Shown: positions 45,703-59,238 of the stretch, piece by piece
Layout of the letters: every line of letters starts with the position of its first letter
Numbering within the stretch: the first letter of the stretch is position 1
Assembly (NCBI RefSeq): GCF_029936995.1
Contig: NZ_JAPYRE010000001.1
Location: 682,001 to 746,000, forward strand
DNA length: 64,000 nucleotides
Reading direction: 5' to 3'
Source of the DNA: Henriciella sp.
GTDB lineage: Bacteria; Pseudomonadota; Alphaproteobacteria; Caulobacterales; Hyphomonadaceae
Notes under the pieces: generated by a model
The model's database searches: none
What the model was told of the DNA's origin: nothing
The model's input: only the letters and a program-made list of their open reading frames with translations
Position numbers and translations under genes: made by a program

Positions 45703-48327
45703 ATGGGCCGGACGGCAGGAGTTGGCTTCATGACGTCACACATAACCGACAAAGAAAAAGACGTTTCAGCATTCGCAGACGATATGGATCAGGATACCGA
45801 TTTTCTCGGTCGTCCTGACATGCTTCAGCTTGCTTTCTGGGGATGCCTGCTGATTGCTGTGGCCGCGGCAAGTATTGCTATTGCATGGCCGGGAGCCGTT
45901 GGCGGAACCGGGCCGATATTGCTGATTTCCATGGCCGCGGGCGGCATGGTGTTTCTGCTATGGGTGCTGAAAGGGGCAGGGCGCAGGCTGGGCCTATTTC
46001 CGCAGAAAGGCGCGGCAGAAGAAGCTGTTGAGGCCCAGAATCCGCGCTTTGGATGGATAGAGGCGCTCGACGAGGCTGTCCTCGTGACCGATCAGGGCGG
46101 CGCGCCGATTGCGGCCAATGAGAAGTATCGCGATCTGACGGCCATCGCGCTGGCCGGGCAACAGGACAGCGCGGGACCGATCACCATAGACAGGATTTTC
46201 AGCGCAAGTCCGGGGCTTGCGGCACCTGTGTTTCGTCTGTCCAGATCAGCGCGACAGGGCGATTCGCATCACGAGGTCCTGCCGGCCCTGACGCTCGGCC
46301 CGGAGGCCGTGCCTGTGCAATACGCGGCAAGCGTTGCTCCGTTGCCGCGGGAGCGCGTGCTCTGGCGGTTGAGGCGTGTCGGGGCTGCTGAGGCAACCAG
46401 CGGTGCGTATGACATGAAGGCACTGTACGTCGAGGATGCGCCACTGGGGTTCTTTGCGACGCGGCCGGACGGAACACTGAGTTATGCGAATGCATGGCTG
46501 CGTGAGCTGATCGGTTTGCCGGAGACGGCCCGGAATGTCCGGCTGGATGACATCATGCGCCCGGAATTCGTCAAGCTGCTGGCGCGCGACCGCAAATCCG
46601 GAGCACCGGTGCGGGCCAATATCATGATCCGGACACGCGATGGCGTTGAAATGCCAATCCAGACGATGACGACATGGACCGGCAAGGGCGCGGATGCCCA
46701 GGGGCGTACGGTTGTTGTTGCCAACAATCAGGCACAGCTGGAAGGCGAGGGACGCTTTCTCGCAGCATCGGCAAGCCGGCCAGTACGTCCCGATGGCGAC
46801 CCGATGTTCGATGACGCCCCATTTGGTGCAGTGCGTCTTGAAGGCAATTCGGTCGACAGTGCAATTATCATGGACGCCAACCGTGCCCTCATGACCATGG
46901 CCGAGGGGCGTTGTGCGCCGGGCACTAGATTTTCAGACCTGTTCCTTGTCGAGGACGGTGATGAAAAAGGGCTGTCATCGAAACTGGTTGATGCGATCGA
47001 CAAGCCGGTAGGGCTCAAGCTTGGCGGCGATGAGCCAAAAAGCGTCAATGTCTTCGTGACGCTGGACAATATGGGGCAGCCTTCGGTTGCCTATATCATC
47101 GACATGACGGAGCAGAAGGAACTCGAGCTGCGCCTGGCACAGGGTGAGAAGATGCAAGCGATCGGCCAGCTGGCGGGCGGCGTGGCGCATGACTTCAACA
47201 ATGTGCTCACGGGGATCATGCTCAACAATGATGACCTGATGACACGTCACCCGGTCGGGGACCCATCCTATGAGAACCTGAAAAGTATTCACGAGTTCTC
47301 GGTTCGTGCGAAGGATCTCGTCCACATGCTGCTCGCCTATGCGCGTCAGCAGACGTTCAAGCGCGAAATCTTCGACGTGAACGACTTCCTCTCCGAGTTG
47401 TCGATCCTGTTACGTCAGATCCTGGATGAGCGGATCGAGTTCTCCAATATCCCGCAACGTAACCTGCCTTATGTGAAGGCTGACAAGAACCAGCTCGAAA
47501 CGGCGCTGTTTAACCTGGTCACCAATGCGCGCGACGCGATGCTCCAGAATGGCCGTACCGGGGGCAAGCTGACGATCCGGACTTCCCGCGCAACCGGGGC
47601 GGATGCACACAGGAACGGGTTCAGTTTTGTCGATGATGGCGAATATCTGCTGATCGAGATTGTCGATACCGGGCACGGCATACCGGCAAATATAATGGAC
47701 AAGATCTTCCAGCCTTTCTTCACGACAAAGGATGTCGGTGTTGGCACCGGGCTGGGCCTGGCCACAGTCTACGGCATCATCAAGCAGTCTGAAGGCTATG
47801 TCTGTCCCGTATCGAAGATGGGCGAAGGCACCAATTTCCAGATCTACCTGCCGGCCCTGAAAGAAGATGAGATTCCGCAGCCGGAAACCACCGGGCCGGA
47901 AGAGGAAGAAGCAGAGCATCGCCCGGTCGATATCTCTGGCCGGGGCAAGATCCTGCTGGTCGAAGATGAGAAAGGCGTGCGCGATATTGCCGTTATGCAC
48001 CTGATCTCGCGCGGTTATGAGGTCATGGCCGCCGAGGATGGCGAGGAAGCCCTGGAAATACTGGAAGACGAATCCGGCACATTCGATCTCGTGATCTCCG
48101 ATGTCGTGATGCCGGGCATGGACGGTCCAGCACTCATAAGAGAAGCCAAGGCGCATCTCGGGGAAGCGCGTGTAATCTTCATTTCTGGGTATGCTGAGCG
48201 TGATCTCGCCAAAAAGCTCGATGATGACCGGGAAGTCTCTTTCCTGCCTAAGCCATTCAGCGTGCGTCAGCTTGCCGAACGGGTGAAACAGCAGCTCAAT
48301 GCGCGACGGGAGCGCGAAGCTGCTTAG
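45703..48327 (+). CDS. cckA: Cell-cycle hybrid histidine kinase CckA
   Basis: CckA phosphorylates the phosphotransfer protein ChpT and thereby CtrA and CpdR, controlling the cell cycle. The 874-residue protein has two TM helices (about 45-95), PAS-like regions (about 110-430), the HisKA domain with H496 in GGVAHDFNNVLTG, a HATPase domain (NLVTNARDAM, DTGHGIP, GTGLGLATVYGI) and a receiver domain with phospho-accepting D800 in ISDVVMPGMDGP. Length and order match CckA. AGAAGG lies upstream of the ATG at 45703. Confidence 0.93.
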   Translation: MGRTAGVGFMTSHITDKEKDVSAFADDMDQDTDFLGRPDMLQLAFWGCLLIAVAAASIAIAWPGAVGGTGPILLISMAAGGMVFLLWVLKGAGRRLGLFPQKGAAEEAVEAQNPRFGWIEALDEAVLVTDQGGAPIAANEKYRDLTAIALAGQQDSAGPITIDRIFSASPGLAAPVFRLSRSARQGDSHHEVLPALTLGPEAVPVQYAASVAPLPRERVLWRLRRVGAAEATSGAYDMKALYVEDAPLGFFATRPDGTLSYANAWLRELIGLPETARNVRLDDIMRPEFVKLLARDRKSGAPVRANIMIRTRDGVEMPIQTMTTWTGKGADAQGRTVVVANNQAQLEGEGRFLAASASRPVRPDGDPMFDDAPFGAVRLEGNSVDSAIIMDANRALMTMAEGRCAPGTRFSDLFLVEDGDEKGLSSKLVDAIDKPVGLKLGGDEPKSVNVFVTLDNMGQPSVAYIIDMTEQKELELRLAQGEKMQAIGQLAGGVAHDFNNVLTGIMLNNDDLMTRHPVGDPSYENLKSIHEFSVRAKDLVHMLLAYARQQTFKREIFDVNDFLSELSILLRQILDERIEFSNIPQRNLPYVKADKNQLETALFNLVTNARDAMLQNGRTGGKLTIRTSRATGADAHRNGFSFVDDGEYLLIEIVDTGHGIPANIMDKIFQPFFTTKDVGVGTGLGLATVYGIIKQSEGYVCPVSKMGEGTNFQIYLPALKEDEIPQPETTGPEEEEAEHRPVDISGRGKILLVEDEKGVRDIAVMHLISRGYEVMAAEDGEEALEILEDESGTFDLVISDVVMPGMDGPALIREAKAHLGEARVIFISGYAERDLAKKLDDDREVSFLPKPFSVRQLAERVKQQLNARREREAA

Positions 48328-48333
48328 GCAGGG

Positions 48334-49221
48334 TCAGTCTGGAGACCAGCGCGCGCAGATAGCGGTCGGTAACATCCGGCCGCTTTTCTTTTCCGGGAGC
48401 GCCATCTCCCCCATCTCGATCCGTCCGCCAAATGGCTCCAGCCTGTCACCGAGCGCCTGGGCCAGGGCTATGTGTGAGAGCCGCACGGCATAGGCTGTCA
48501 GAATGACAAAGAGCGGGCGCTCGACCAGTAGCGGGACGATGCCGTCCAGGAGTGCGGGAAGGTCTTCCTCGAATTTCCAGGTTTCGCCATTTGTGCCGCG
48601 GCCGAATTTTGGTGGATCGAGGATAATGGCGTCATAGCGATTACCGCGACGGTTCTCGCGGGCAACGAATTTCATCGCGTCATCAGCGATCCAGCGGATT
48701 TTTCGGTCCTGCAGTCCCGACATCTGCTGGGCTTCCTTGCCGAAGCCGTTCGATTTCGGGCTTGCATCGAGGTGGACGACTTCGGCTCCGGCCTGCGCGC
48801 ACGCAAGCGACATAAGCCCGGTATAACCGAACAGGTTGAGGACCTTTGTCGGGTAGGGCGCAGCCTTGAGGCGCTCCATTGCATATGCCCAGTGAACCGA
48901 ATGTTCCTGGAAAACGCCGAGATGACGGAACGGGGTGCGGCGTGCCTTGAACTTCAGGCTTTTCCACTCCATTGGCCAGTCATCAGGCGCCTTCGGATTG
49001 AGACGACGCCATTGGCCGCGTTCATCGTCTCCAGCCTTGGCATCGAACCAGGCATCCGCTTTCCAGCTTTTCACCGGTTGTTGCGGCATCCAGAACGCCT
49101 GTGGATCGGGGCGTACAACCTTCTGCGAGCCAAAACGCTCGAATTTCAGGCCCTCGCCACTGTCGAGCAGCTGATAGTCCTTCCAGTCATCGGCGAGGAA
49201 GAGGGTGTGATCGTATTTCAT
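48334..49221 (-). CDS. SAM-dependent RNA methyltransferase (RlmI/RlmK-like)
   Basis: A 295-residue Rossmann methyltransferase of the COG1092 group, started at 49221 (MKYDHTLF). Features: VLNLFGYTGLMSLACAQAGA for SAM binding, LDASPKSNG, and the DPPKFGRG motif of nucleobase methyltransferases. It lacks the N-terminal PUA domain of E. coli RlmI and has a WxxD-rich N-terminal region instead. Probable target is a 23S rRNA cytosine or guanine. The TrmH-family gene upstream ends 10 bases before its start. Confidence 0.85.
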   Translation of the reverse strand: MKYDHTLFLADDWKDYQLLDSGEGLKFERFGSQKVVRPDPQAFWMPQQPVKSWKADAWFDAKAGDDERGQWRRLNPKAPDDWPMEWKSLKFKARRTPFRHLGVFQEHSVHWAYAMERLKAAPYPTKVLNLFGYTGLMSLACAQAGAEVVHLDASPKSNGFGKEAQQMSGLQDRKIRWIADDAMKFVARENRRGNRYDAIILDPPKFGRGTNGETWKFEEDLPALLDGIVPLLVERPLFVILTAYAVRLSHIALAQALGDRLEPFGGRIEMGEMALPEKKSGRMLPTAICARWSPD

Positions 49222-49231
49222 GCAAAGTCTC

Positions 49232-50044
49232 TCACTCAAAGTCCCTTTGGCGCCAGGCTTCGTAGGTCATGATGGCGGTCGCCTGCGCAAGGTTGAGACT
49301 GTCGGCACCGCCCCGCATCGGAATCAGGCAGAGTGTGTCGCACTTCTCTTCGACATGCGGAGGCAGGCCTGCCTGCTCATTCCCCATCAGGATAACGCAT
49401 CCTTGCTTCATGTCCGTACCTGTATGACTGACCGTTCCGTTCACGCTCGCGGCCACACTGTGGAGACCGGTCCTGTTGCGCCAGTCTTCGAAGTCTTCAA
49501 AGGAGCTGTTTGCGAAAGGGATGTCGAAGACAGAACCCATCGATGCCCGGACAGCTTCAACACTGTAAGGGTCGCAACACTGATTGATCAGAACCACGCC
49601 CGAAATCCCTGCACAGTCTGCTGTTCTCAGGATTGTGCCCAGATTTCCCGGATCGCGCACTTCGTAAAGCCCAATCCAGAGATCGCCGGAACCCGCGGAA
49701 AGACCGAAAATGCCCGGATGTTTCTGCCGGAAGGCACCGATCACGGCCTGCGGGTTATCCTTGCGGGCGATCTGGCCGGCAAGTCTGTCTGTAACCTGGA
49801 TGGTACGGGCGCCACCTGACTGGGCCTTGTTCACAAGCGTTCGAATGAAGGGGCGGTCGGTGCTTGAGGCGGAGACGACAAGGCTGTCGAGTTCCCAGCC
49901 AGCCTTCAGCCCCTGTTCGACAAGGCGCGCACCTTCTGCCAGGAAGAGCCCTGTTTCTGTACGGGCTTTCTTCCTGTCGAGACTGCGCAAGGTCTTGATC
50001 AGGGGGTTTGATGAACTGGAAATGGTTTCAAGGTGCGCCGCCAT
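49232..50044 (-). CDS. SpoU/TrmH-family RNA 2'-O-methyltransferase
   Basis: This SPOUT-fold enzyme methylates ribose in rRNA or tRNA. The N-terminal substrate-binding domain (about 10-100) has LIKTLRSLDRKKARTETGLF and LFLAEGARLVEQ; the C-terminal knot contains YEVRDPGNLGTILRTADCAG (about 129-148), VILMGNEQAGLPP and LCLIPMRGGADSLNLAQATA, the three SpoU motifs. Length 270 is normal. It precedes the second methyltransferase gene in an RNA-modification pair. Confidence 0.92.
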   Translation of the reverse strand: MAAHLETISSSSNPLIKTLRSLDRKKARTETGLFLAEGARLVEQGLKAGWELDSLVVSASSTDRPFIRTLVNKAQSGGARTIQVTDRLAGQIARKDNPQAVIGAFRQKHPGIFGLSAGSGDLWIGLYEVRDPGNLGTILRTADCAGISGVVLINQCCDPYSVEAVRASMGSVFDIPFANSSFEDFEDWRNRTGLHSVAASVNGTVSHTGTDMKQGCVILMGNEQAGLPPHVEEKCDTLCLIPMRGGADSLNLAQATAIMTYEAWRQRDFE

Positions 50045-50243
50045 TTGCGGGCCTTTAGCACAGACTTGTCTGAAAACAATTGATGCGGCATGGATCGCAC
50101 TGTGAAACCTTCATGGCTTGAAATCATACCTATGTGGAAGGTTGCTGTGGCAGGACTGGCTTGCGCATCATCCACGGGAGTAGTCTGCTGGCGTGTGGAC
50201 TGAGTAGGCAGGTGTATCGCCTGCGGAGAGGAAGCCAGGTTCG

Positions 50244-51152
50244 ATGAGTCTCATATATGACTATGTCTGGATATGGATTGGCGCGGCAGCCTTGCTGGGT
50301 TTCATCGCTGCATGGATATCGCGCGGCATCACGGCAAAAAGAAAACGCCGGGATGCGGAGATGCAGCGGGATGTGGCGCAGGCTGAACTGAACCAGATAC
50401 GCGGTGAGCTTGATAGTCTCTACGCCACGCAAAGGCGACAGAAAGAAGCTCTGGCACGGGCGGCACGCGCAAACCTCGAAGACCTTCGTGAGCGTGACAG
50501 GCGTCTCTCAAACCTTACAGATGAATTGCATGCGGCCAGGGAAGAGATACGCGACCTGCGTGAAAGGCCCCCAGTCGTAAGTGCCGAGACGGAAGAGGCC
50601 GACAAGCCGGATCAGCTGGACGCGATTGCTGATCTGAAGGCGCGGAACGTCTATCTTGAGGAGCGGGTCAGCGATGTTGAGGGGAAGATCCACGGTCTGT
50701 CGAAGAACATGGCGTCTTCCCCCCGGGACGACAGCAAGCGCGCCTGGCAGGTGGGTTATCTGAAAACCAGGGTTACAGCGCTTGAAGATAAACTCGTGGA
50801 AGCGCAGGAGAGGATGCCTGTCTCGGCCCAGCCGGAGCATCCTGTGATGAACGCTTCCCAGGACGAGGAGCTTGCAAGGCTGCGTTGGCGCAACCGCTAC
50901 CTTGAGGGGCGGCTGGCCTATTTCGAGGAAGCCTACAGCCCTGAAGCCAGGCAAGCGCCATCATTGGAGGGCCCTGCGTCGAAAGCACTGCCTGAGCCTT
51001 CGGTAGAGGCATCAGACTGGCAAGTGGCCGACACGCTCACCGATGAAGATGAGCGGGGTTTTGCCGTTCCCGAAAAACGCCACCCGTCGGAGGCGTTTCT
51101 GGAGGTTCTTGAAAGAATCAACGATGCCAGCGCTGGCGAGCAGGACGGATAG
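50244..51152 (+). CDS. Hypothetical single-TM coiled-coil protein
   Basis: After a TM helix (about 6-28, VWIWIGAAALLGFIAAWI) and a basic stretch (KRKRRDAE), most of the protein is charged coiled coil (about 35-130 and 150-235) with heptad leucines, ending in an acidic, proline-containing tail. The layout resembles membrane-tethered scaffolds, but I recognise no family. It stands alone on the plus strand between the methyltransferase pair and the M48 gene. Confidence 0.65.
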   Translation: MSLIYDYVWIWIGAAALLGFIAAWISRGITAKRKRRDAEMQRDVAQAELNQIRGELDSLYATQRRQKEALARAARANLEDLRERDRRLSNLTDELHAAREEIRDLRERPPVVSAETEEADKPDQLDAIADLKARNVYLEERVSDVEGKIHGLSKNMASSPRDDSKRAWQVGYLKTRVTALEDKLVEAQERMPVSAQPEHPVMNASQDEELARLRWRNRYLEGRLAYFEEAYSPEARQAPSLEGPASKALPEPSVEASDWQVADTLTDEDERGFAVPEKRHPSEAFLEVLERINDASAGEQDG

Positions 51153-51271
51153 TGTAAGTACTCAGGCCTCGGAATGAAATTAGTTCTCGCGCACCTGATC
51201 GAATTTCCGAACCATTTGCGCTGACAGAAGTTATAGGTGACGGGATCATTTACTGCCGACGGAGGATGAGC

Positions 51272-52120
51272 ATGACTCACAAGCTGAAATTCCTGAATGG
51301 AGCGAGAGCCAAGAACGATGGCTCGTCACTTCGAGTGAGGTCGAGAGCAGCTCGACTTCGCGCGCCAGTCGTTTCTGGTCTGGCTGCTGCGGGACTTCTC
51401 GTGAGTGTCTCCGGTTGCTCGACTAACCCCTATACAGGTGAGACGCAGTTTGCAGCTTATGATGATGCGCAGCTCTCACAGGCTTCGGCCCAGGCTTGGC
51501 AGCAGCTCAAGGCGCAGACACCCACGCTTAATTCAGGCGCCCAGTATCAGCGCGTGATACGCGTCTGGAACCGGGTTGCCGCGGCGACGCCCAAGGCTGG
51601 CGAAAGCTGGGACGTGCAGGTCTTCAATTCCGATGACGTCAATGCCTTTGTGATGCCGGGCAATCGTGTCGGTGTCTATACGGGGCTTCTCGACCTGGTC
51701 GAAAACGATGACCAGCTGGCTGCAGTCCTTGGGCATGAAGCCGCCCATGCAATATATCGACACGCCAACCAGCGCGCGACACGTCAGGCAGCGGCATCGA
51801 CAGCCGTCCAGATTGGCGCGTCCGCACTTGGCGGGAATGAGGCTATCGGGGCTTCCGCCCAGCAGATCGGCGCGCTCGGCAGTGCTGCGGCAAATCTCGG
51901 TGTGGTCCTTCCCTACAGTCGCAATGCGGAGCTGGAGGCCGATCTTGCCGGTGTGGATTACATGCACAGAGCAGGCTTTGATGCCAGCGCGGCGATCCGT
52001 CTATGGGAAGTGATGCAGACCAGTGGCGGTCAGCGCACGGCGGAATTCCTGTCCACGCACCCAAACCCCGATGTGCGTCAGCAACGTATCCGTGAGTATA
52101 TCCAACAGAAGGGCTACTAG
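51272..52120 (+). CDS. M48-family zinc metalloprotease lipoprotein
   Basis: The protein is a BepA/YcaL-like periplasmic protease. The ATG at 51272 has GGAGG six bases upstream; another ATG at 51266 abuts it. A long positively charged N-terminus (about 30 residues) precedes the hydrophobic segment and lipobox VSGC. The catalytic motif is LGHEAAHAIYRH (H157, E158 and H161 counted from 51266), with the third ligand in NAELEADLAGVDYMHRAGFD. Such proteases maintain outer-membrane protein assembly. A terminator follows. Confidence 0.9.
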   Translation: MTHKLKFLNGARAKNDGSSLRVRSRAARLRAPVVSGLAAAGLLVSVSGCSTNPYTGETQFAAYDDAQLSQASAQAWQQLKAQTPTLNSGAQYQRVIRVWNRVAAATPKAGESWDVQVFNSDDVNAFVMPGNRVGVYTGLLDLVENDDQLAAVLGHEAAHAIYRHANQRATRQAAASTAVQIGASALGGNEAIGASAQQIGALGSAAANLGVVLPYSRNAELEADLAGVDYMHRAGFDASAAIRLWEVMQTSGGQRTAEFLSTHPNPDVRQQRIREYIQQKGY

Positions 52121-52153
52121 GCTCCTGCGGACGGACTGCAAGCGAGTAGACAC

Positions 52154-52186
52154 TGCCCCGGCGGACTTGACCTGCCGGGGCTTTTC
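52154..52186 (+). terminator. Terminator after the M48 gene
   Basis: GCCCCGGC pairs with GCCGGGGC across a 16-base loop, followed by TTTTCG. Confidence 0.8.
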
Positions 52187-52337
52187 GTGTGTATCGCGCC
52201 CTTCGCGCCACAAGGCGTGAATACCTGTGGGAAGTGTTGGCACGGAAAGCCCATCACCAAGCTGAACCACGGGGCCTCAATCGAACGGCGGCCGGATCGA
52301 GAGACCACCGGCCAGAAGACAAGCCAGAGAGGATATC

Positions 52338-52781
52338 ATGGCGAAGAAACTGCTGGGGCAGCTGAAGCTCCAGATTCCGGCCGGTTCGGCCAACCCGTCT
52401 CCCCCTGTCGGTCCTGCGCTCGGTCAGCGCGGCATCAACATCATGGAGTTCTGCAAGGCCTTCAACGCGAAGACCGAGAACATCGAGAAGGGCCTGCCGA
52501 TCCCGGTCGTGATCGACTATTACCAGGACAAGTCCTTCACCTTTACCACCAAGACGCCACCGGCAAGCGTGCTTCTCAAGAAGGCCGCTGGCCTGAAGAT
52601 CGGCAAGCCGAATTCGGGCGCCAAGCAGCCTGGTACGGACGTTGCCGGCAAGGTGACTATTGCCCAGTGCCGCGAGATCGCTGAAGCCAAGATGGTCGAT
52701 CTCAATGCTAACGACCTCGACACCGCAACCACGATTATCAAGGGTTCGGCCAAGTCGATGGGTCTGGACGTGGTGGAGTAA
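52338..52781 (+). CDS. rplK: 50S ribosomal protein L11
   Basis: L11 binds the GTPase-associated centre of 23S rRNA. The 147-residue sequence has [20 protein letters not shown] and [20 protein letters not shown], the hallmarks of bacterial L11, then [17 protein letters not shown] and [20 protein letters not shown]-type ending. rplA starts 5 bases after the stop. secE and nusG, which usually precede rplK, are not present here. Confidence 0.98.
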   Translation: MAKKLLGQLKLQIPAGSANPSPPVGPALGQRGINIMEFCKAFNAKTENIEKGLPIPVVIDYYQDKSFTFTTKTPPASVLLKKAAGLKIGKPNSGAKQPGTDVAGKVTIAQCREIAEAKMVDLNANDLDTATTIIKGSAKSMGLDVVE

Positions 52782-52785
52782 GGAT

Positions 52786-53478
52786 ATGGCTCAAGGAAAA
52801 CGTTACCGCGCAGCCTCTGCCACTGTTGAGGTCATGGAAACATATGGCGTCGCCGAGGCGATCAAGCTCGTGAAGTCCAACGCAACAGCGAAGTTCGACG
52901 AAACCATCGAGGTGGCCGTCAATCTCGGTGTTGAGCCGAAATACGCTGACCAGATGGTTCGCGGTATGGTTACCATGCCATCGGGCACCGGCAAGAGCGT
53001 GCGTGTCGCCGTCTTTGCGCGCGATGCCAAGGCTGAAGAAGCTAAGGAAGCCGGTGCTGACATCGTTGGTGCCGAGGATCTCATGGAGCAGATCCAGGGC
53101 GGCATGATGGACTTCGATCGCGTGATTGCCACGCCGGACATGATGGCCGTTGTCGGCCGTCTCGGTAAGGTGCTCGGGCCCCGCGGCCTGATGCCGAACC
53201 CGAAGGTCGGCACCGTCACGCCGAACGTTGGTCAGGCGGTCAAGGATGCCAAGGGCGGCTCCGTCGAGTTCCGTGTCGAGAAGCAGGGCATTGTCCATGC
53301 CGGTATCGGCAAGGCGAGCTTCAGCGAGGCAGACCTTGAAAAGAACTTCAAGGCATTCGTCGATGCACTGATCAAGGCCAAGCCTGCTGGCGCGAAGGGC
53401 ACCTATGTCAAATGTGTCGCGATTTCGTCCACCATGGGGCCGGGCGTTCAGGTCGATGCTTCTGAGGCGCTGGCCTGA
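52786..53478 (+). CDS. rplA: 50S ribosomal protein L1
   Basis: L1 forms the mobile stalk at the E site and can repress its own operon by binding mRNA. The start is the ATG at 52786 ([10 protein letters not shown]); the longer frame to 52660 lies inside rplK. Features: [48 protein letters not shown] and [20 protein letters not shown]. Length 230 is typical. Confidence 0.98.
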   Translation: MAQGKRYRAASATVEVMETYGVAEAIKLVKSNATAKFDETIEVAVNLGVEPKYADQMVRGMVTMPSGTGKSVRVAVFARDAKAEEAKEAGADIVGAEDLMEQIQGGMMDFDRVIATPDMMAVVGRLGKVLGPRGLMPNPKVGTVTPNVGQAVKDAKGGSVEFRVEKQGIVHAGIGKASFSEADLEKNFKAFVDALIKAKPAGAKGTYVKCVAISSTMGPGVQVDASEALA

Positions 53479-53513
53479 CATCTCCGGTGAGCGGAAATTG
53501 AAACGACTTCAGG

Positions 53514-53541
53514 CGCCCGGGCCAATATTGGCCCGGGTGTT
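53514..53541 (+). terminator. Hairpin/terminator between rplA and rplJ
   Basis: The 22-base perfect palindrome CCCGGGCCAAT/ATTGGCCCGGG (53516-53537) is followed by TGTTTGC. It may be a partial terminator or processing site between the L11-L1 and L10-L12-RNA polymerase units. Confidence 0.6.
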
Positions 53542-53892
53542 TGCATCTTAGTCCGAAATTATTCTAATAGAGCGTGTCGTGACTCAGGTGACATTTTCTG
53601 TCGGCGAGGGGTTGCGGCTTTTCTGAGAACAAGATAACAGGCTCGGCTCGACGGGAGTTCACCGATATTATCGGCGGCCTCCCGTTTTCCTGTCCAAGAC
53701 CATGGGTGTGCCGCAAGGCGCATAAGTCCCATGATAGACGGGGTGAGGCGAGGTTAGAGGCTGTCCGGAGTTGTGCTTCGGCCAGTTTGGTTTCGCCAGG
53801 CCCTGGGCAGGCGCTGGAAGTGGCTCGCAAGGCCATCAAAAGCGAATTCCCGGGCGCCCGGATGGGCCGGACGCCTTAACTGGAGAACCGTA
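53542..53892 (+). promoter_or_regulatory. rplJ leader region with attenuator-like hairpin
   Basis: The 350-base region before rplJ contains no gene. A hairpin at 53651-53695 has ACGGGAG and CTCCCGT arms with an inner CCGAT/ATCGG stem, followed by TTTTCC, the shape of an intrinsic attenuator. In other bacteria, the rplJ leader carries the L10-binding site for autoregulation. AACTGGAG precedes the rplJ ATG. Confidence 0.5.
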
Positions 53893-54408
53893 ATGGATAG
53901 AGCTGGAAAGCAGGCGTCACTGGCGGAGCTCGAAGAAGTCTTCGAGAATTCCGGCGCGGTGGTCGTCACGCACTACACCGGTTTGAGCGTTGCGGAGATG
54001 ACGGGGTTGCGTGCCAAGCTCAGAGAGCAGGGCGGGCGGCTCAAAGTGGTCAAGAACCGGATTGCCAAGATTGCCCTGAAGGGCAAAGGCGGCGATGCGG
54101 CGACAGACCTTTTTTCTGGCCAGGTGGCTATTGCTTATGCGGAGGACCCGACGGTCGCCGCCAAGGCAACCGCCGAGTTTGCCAAAGACAATGAGAAGCT
54201 GAAGCTCATCGGTGCCGTTATGGGCACTGAAGTGATGGACGGTGCCGGCGTGGAAGCGCTGTCGAAGATGCCGTCGCGCGAAGAGATGATTGCGACCATT
54301 GTTTCCCGCCTGACCGGTCAGGCCAGCCAGGTTGCTCAGCGCCTCAATGCGCCGGGGCAGAACCTTGCTGGTGCGATCAATGTCATTGGCGAGCAGGCAG
54401 CAGCCTAG
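53893..54408 (+). CDS. rplJ: 50S ribosomal protein L10
   Basis: L10 anchors the L7/L12 stalk. The start is the ATG at 53893 (MDRAGKQASL); the frame open from 53773 lies in the leader. ALEELEEVF, FRVKNRI-type KVVKNRIAKIAL and the alanine-rich C-terminal stalk helix are visible. At 171 residues it has normal length. The operon continues with rplL. Confidence 0.97.
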   Translation: MDRAGKQASLAELEEVFENSGAVVVTHYTGLSVAEMTGLRAKLREQGGRLKVVKNRIAKIALKGKGGDAATDLFSGQVAIAYAEDPTVAAKATAEFAKDNEKLKLIGAVMGTEVMDGAGVEALSKMPSREEMIATIVSRLTGQASQVAQRLNAPGQNLAGAINVIGEQAAA

Positions 54409-54472
54409 ACGTCAAGCAGTCAACGCGAAACCAGAATACCTCTAAACTCGAAACAGAAAGTCGATCAGACAA

Positions 54473-54853
54473 ATGGCAGATATTGCAAAACTCGGTGACG
54501 AACTTCTCGGTCTCACCGTTCTCGAAGCTAAAGAGCTCAACGATTACCTCGAAGAGCGCGGCATCAAGGCTGCGGCAGCTGTTGCTGTTGCTGGCCCGGC
54601 TGGCGGCGGCGACGCCGGTGGCGCTGCAGCTGAAGAGAAAGACGAATTTGACGTCATTCTTACCGATGGCGGCGACAAGAAAATCAACGTCATTAAGGTC
54701 GTGCGCGAAGTCGTATCCGGCCTGGGCCTGAAAGAAGCCAAGGAGCTCGTCGAAGGCGCTCCGAAGCCGATCAAGGAAGGCGTTGCCAAGGACGAAGCAG
54801 AAGAGCTCAAGAAGAAGTTCGAAGAAGCTGGTGCCAAGGTCGAAATCAAGTAA
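54473..54853 (+). CDS. rplL: 50S ribosomal protein L7/L12
   Basis: L7/L12 dimers on L10 recruit translation factors. The 126-residue protein has the N-terminal dimerisation helices ([17 protein letters not shown]), an Ala/Gly-rich hinge (about 35-55) and the C-terminal factor-binding domain ([40 protein letters not shown]). It follows rplJ by 64 bases. Confidence 0.98.
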   Translation: MADIAKLGDELLGLTVLEAKELNDYLEERGIKAAAAVAVAGPAGGGDAGGAAAEEKDEFDVILTDGGDKKINVIKVVREVVSGLGLKEAKELVEGAPKPIKEGVAKDEAEELKKKFEEAGAKVEIK

Positions 54854-54920
54854 GCCGCTTGAGGCTTGCTTCAATTCAGGGGTTGCGTCTGCGCGAGGCG
54901 GGATCTCATTAGACTAAATG

Positions 54921-54949
54921 CGCGGCGGGACCATTCTGGTCCTGCCGCG
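54921..54949 (+). terminator. Stem-loop between rplL and rpoB
   Basis: CGCGGCGGGACC and GGTCCTGCCGCG arms form a strong hairpin without a T-tract. In E. coli, the same place has a partial terminator and RNase III processing site that sets the ratio of stalk proteins to RNA polymerase. Confidence 0.6.
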
Positions 54950-55023
54950 TGCTCGCGTTTCAGGTGGCAAGCCATTCCGGTCTCAGTGGCGGGACCCGGA
55001 AGCGGCAAGAAACGGAACAAAAG

Positions 55024-59151
<4,128 letters not shown>

Positions 59152-59238
59152 GCTGCCATCTGGTAATCGTGTCGAATAACGACTGAATTCTTTGAAAAGA
59201 CCGGATTTTCCGGTCAGCCCTCCCAAGGAGCGGAAAAT

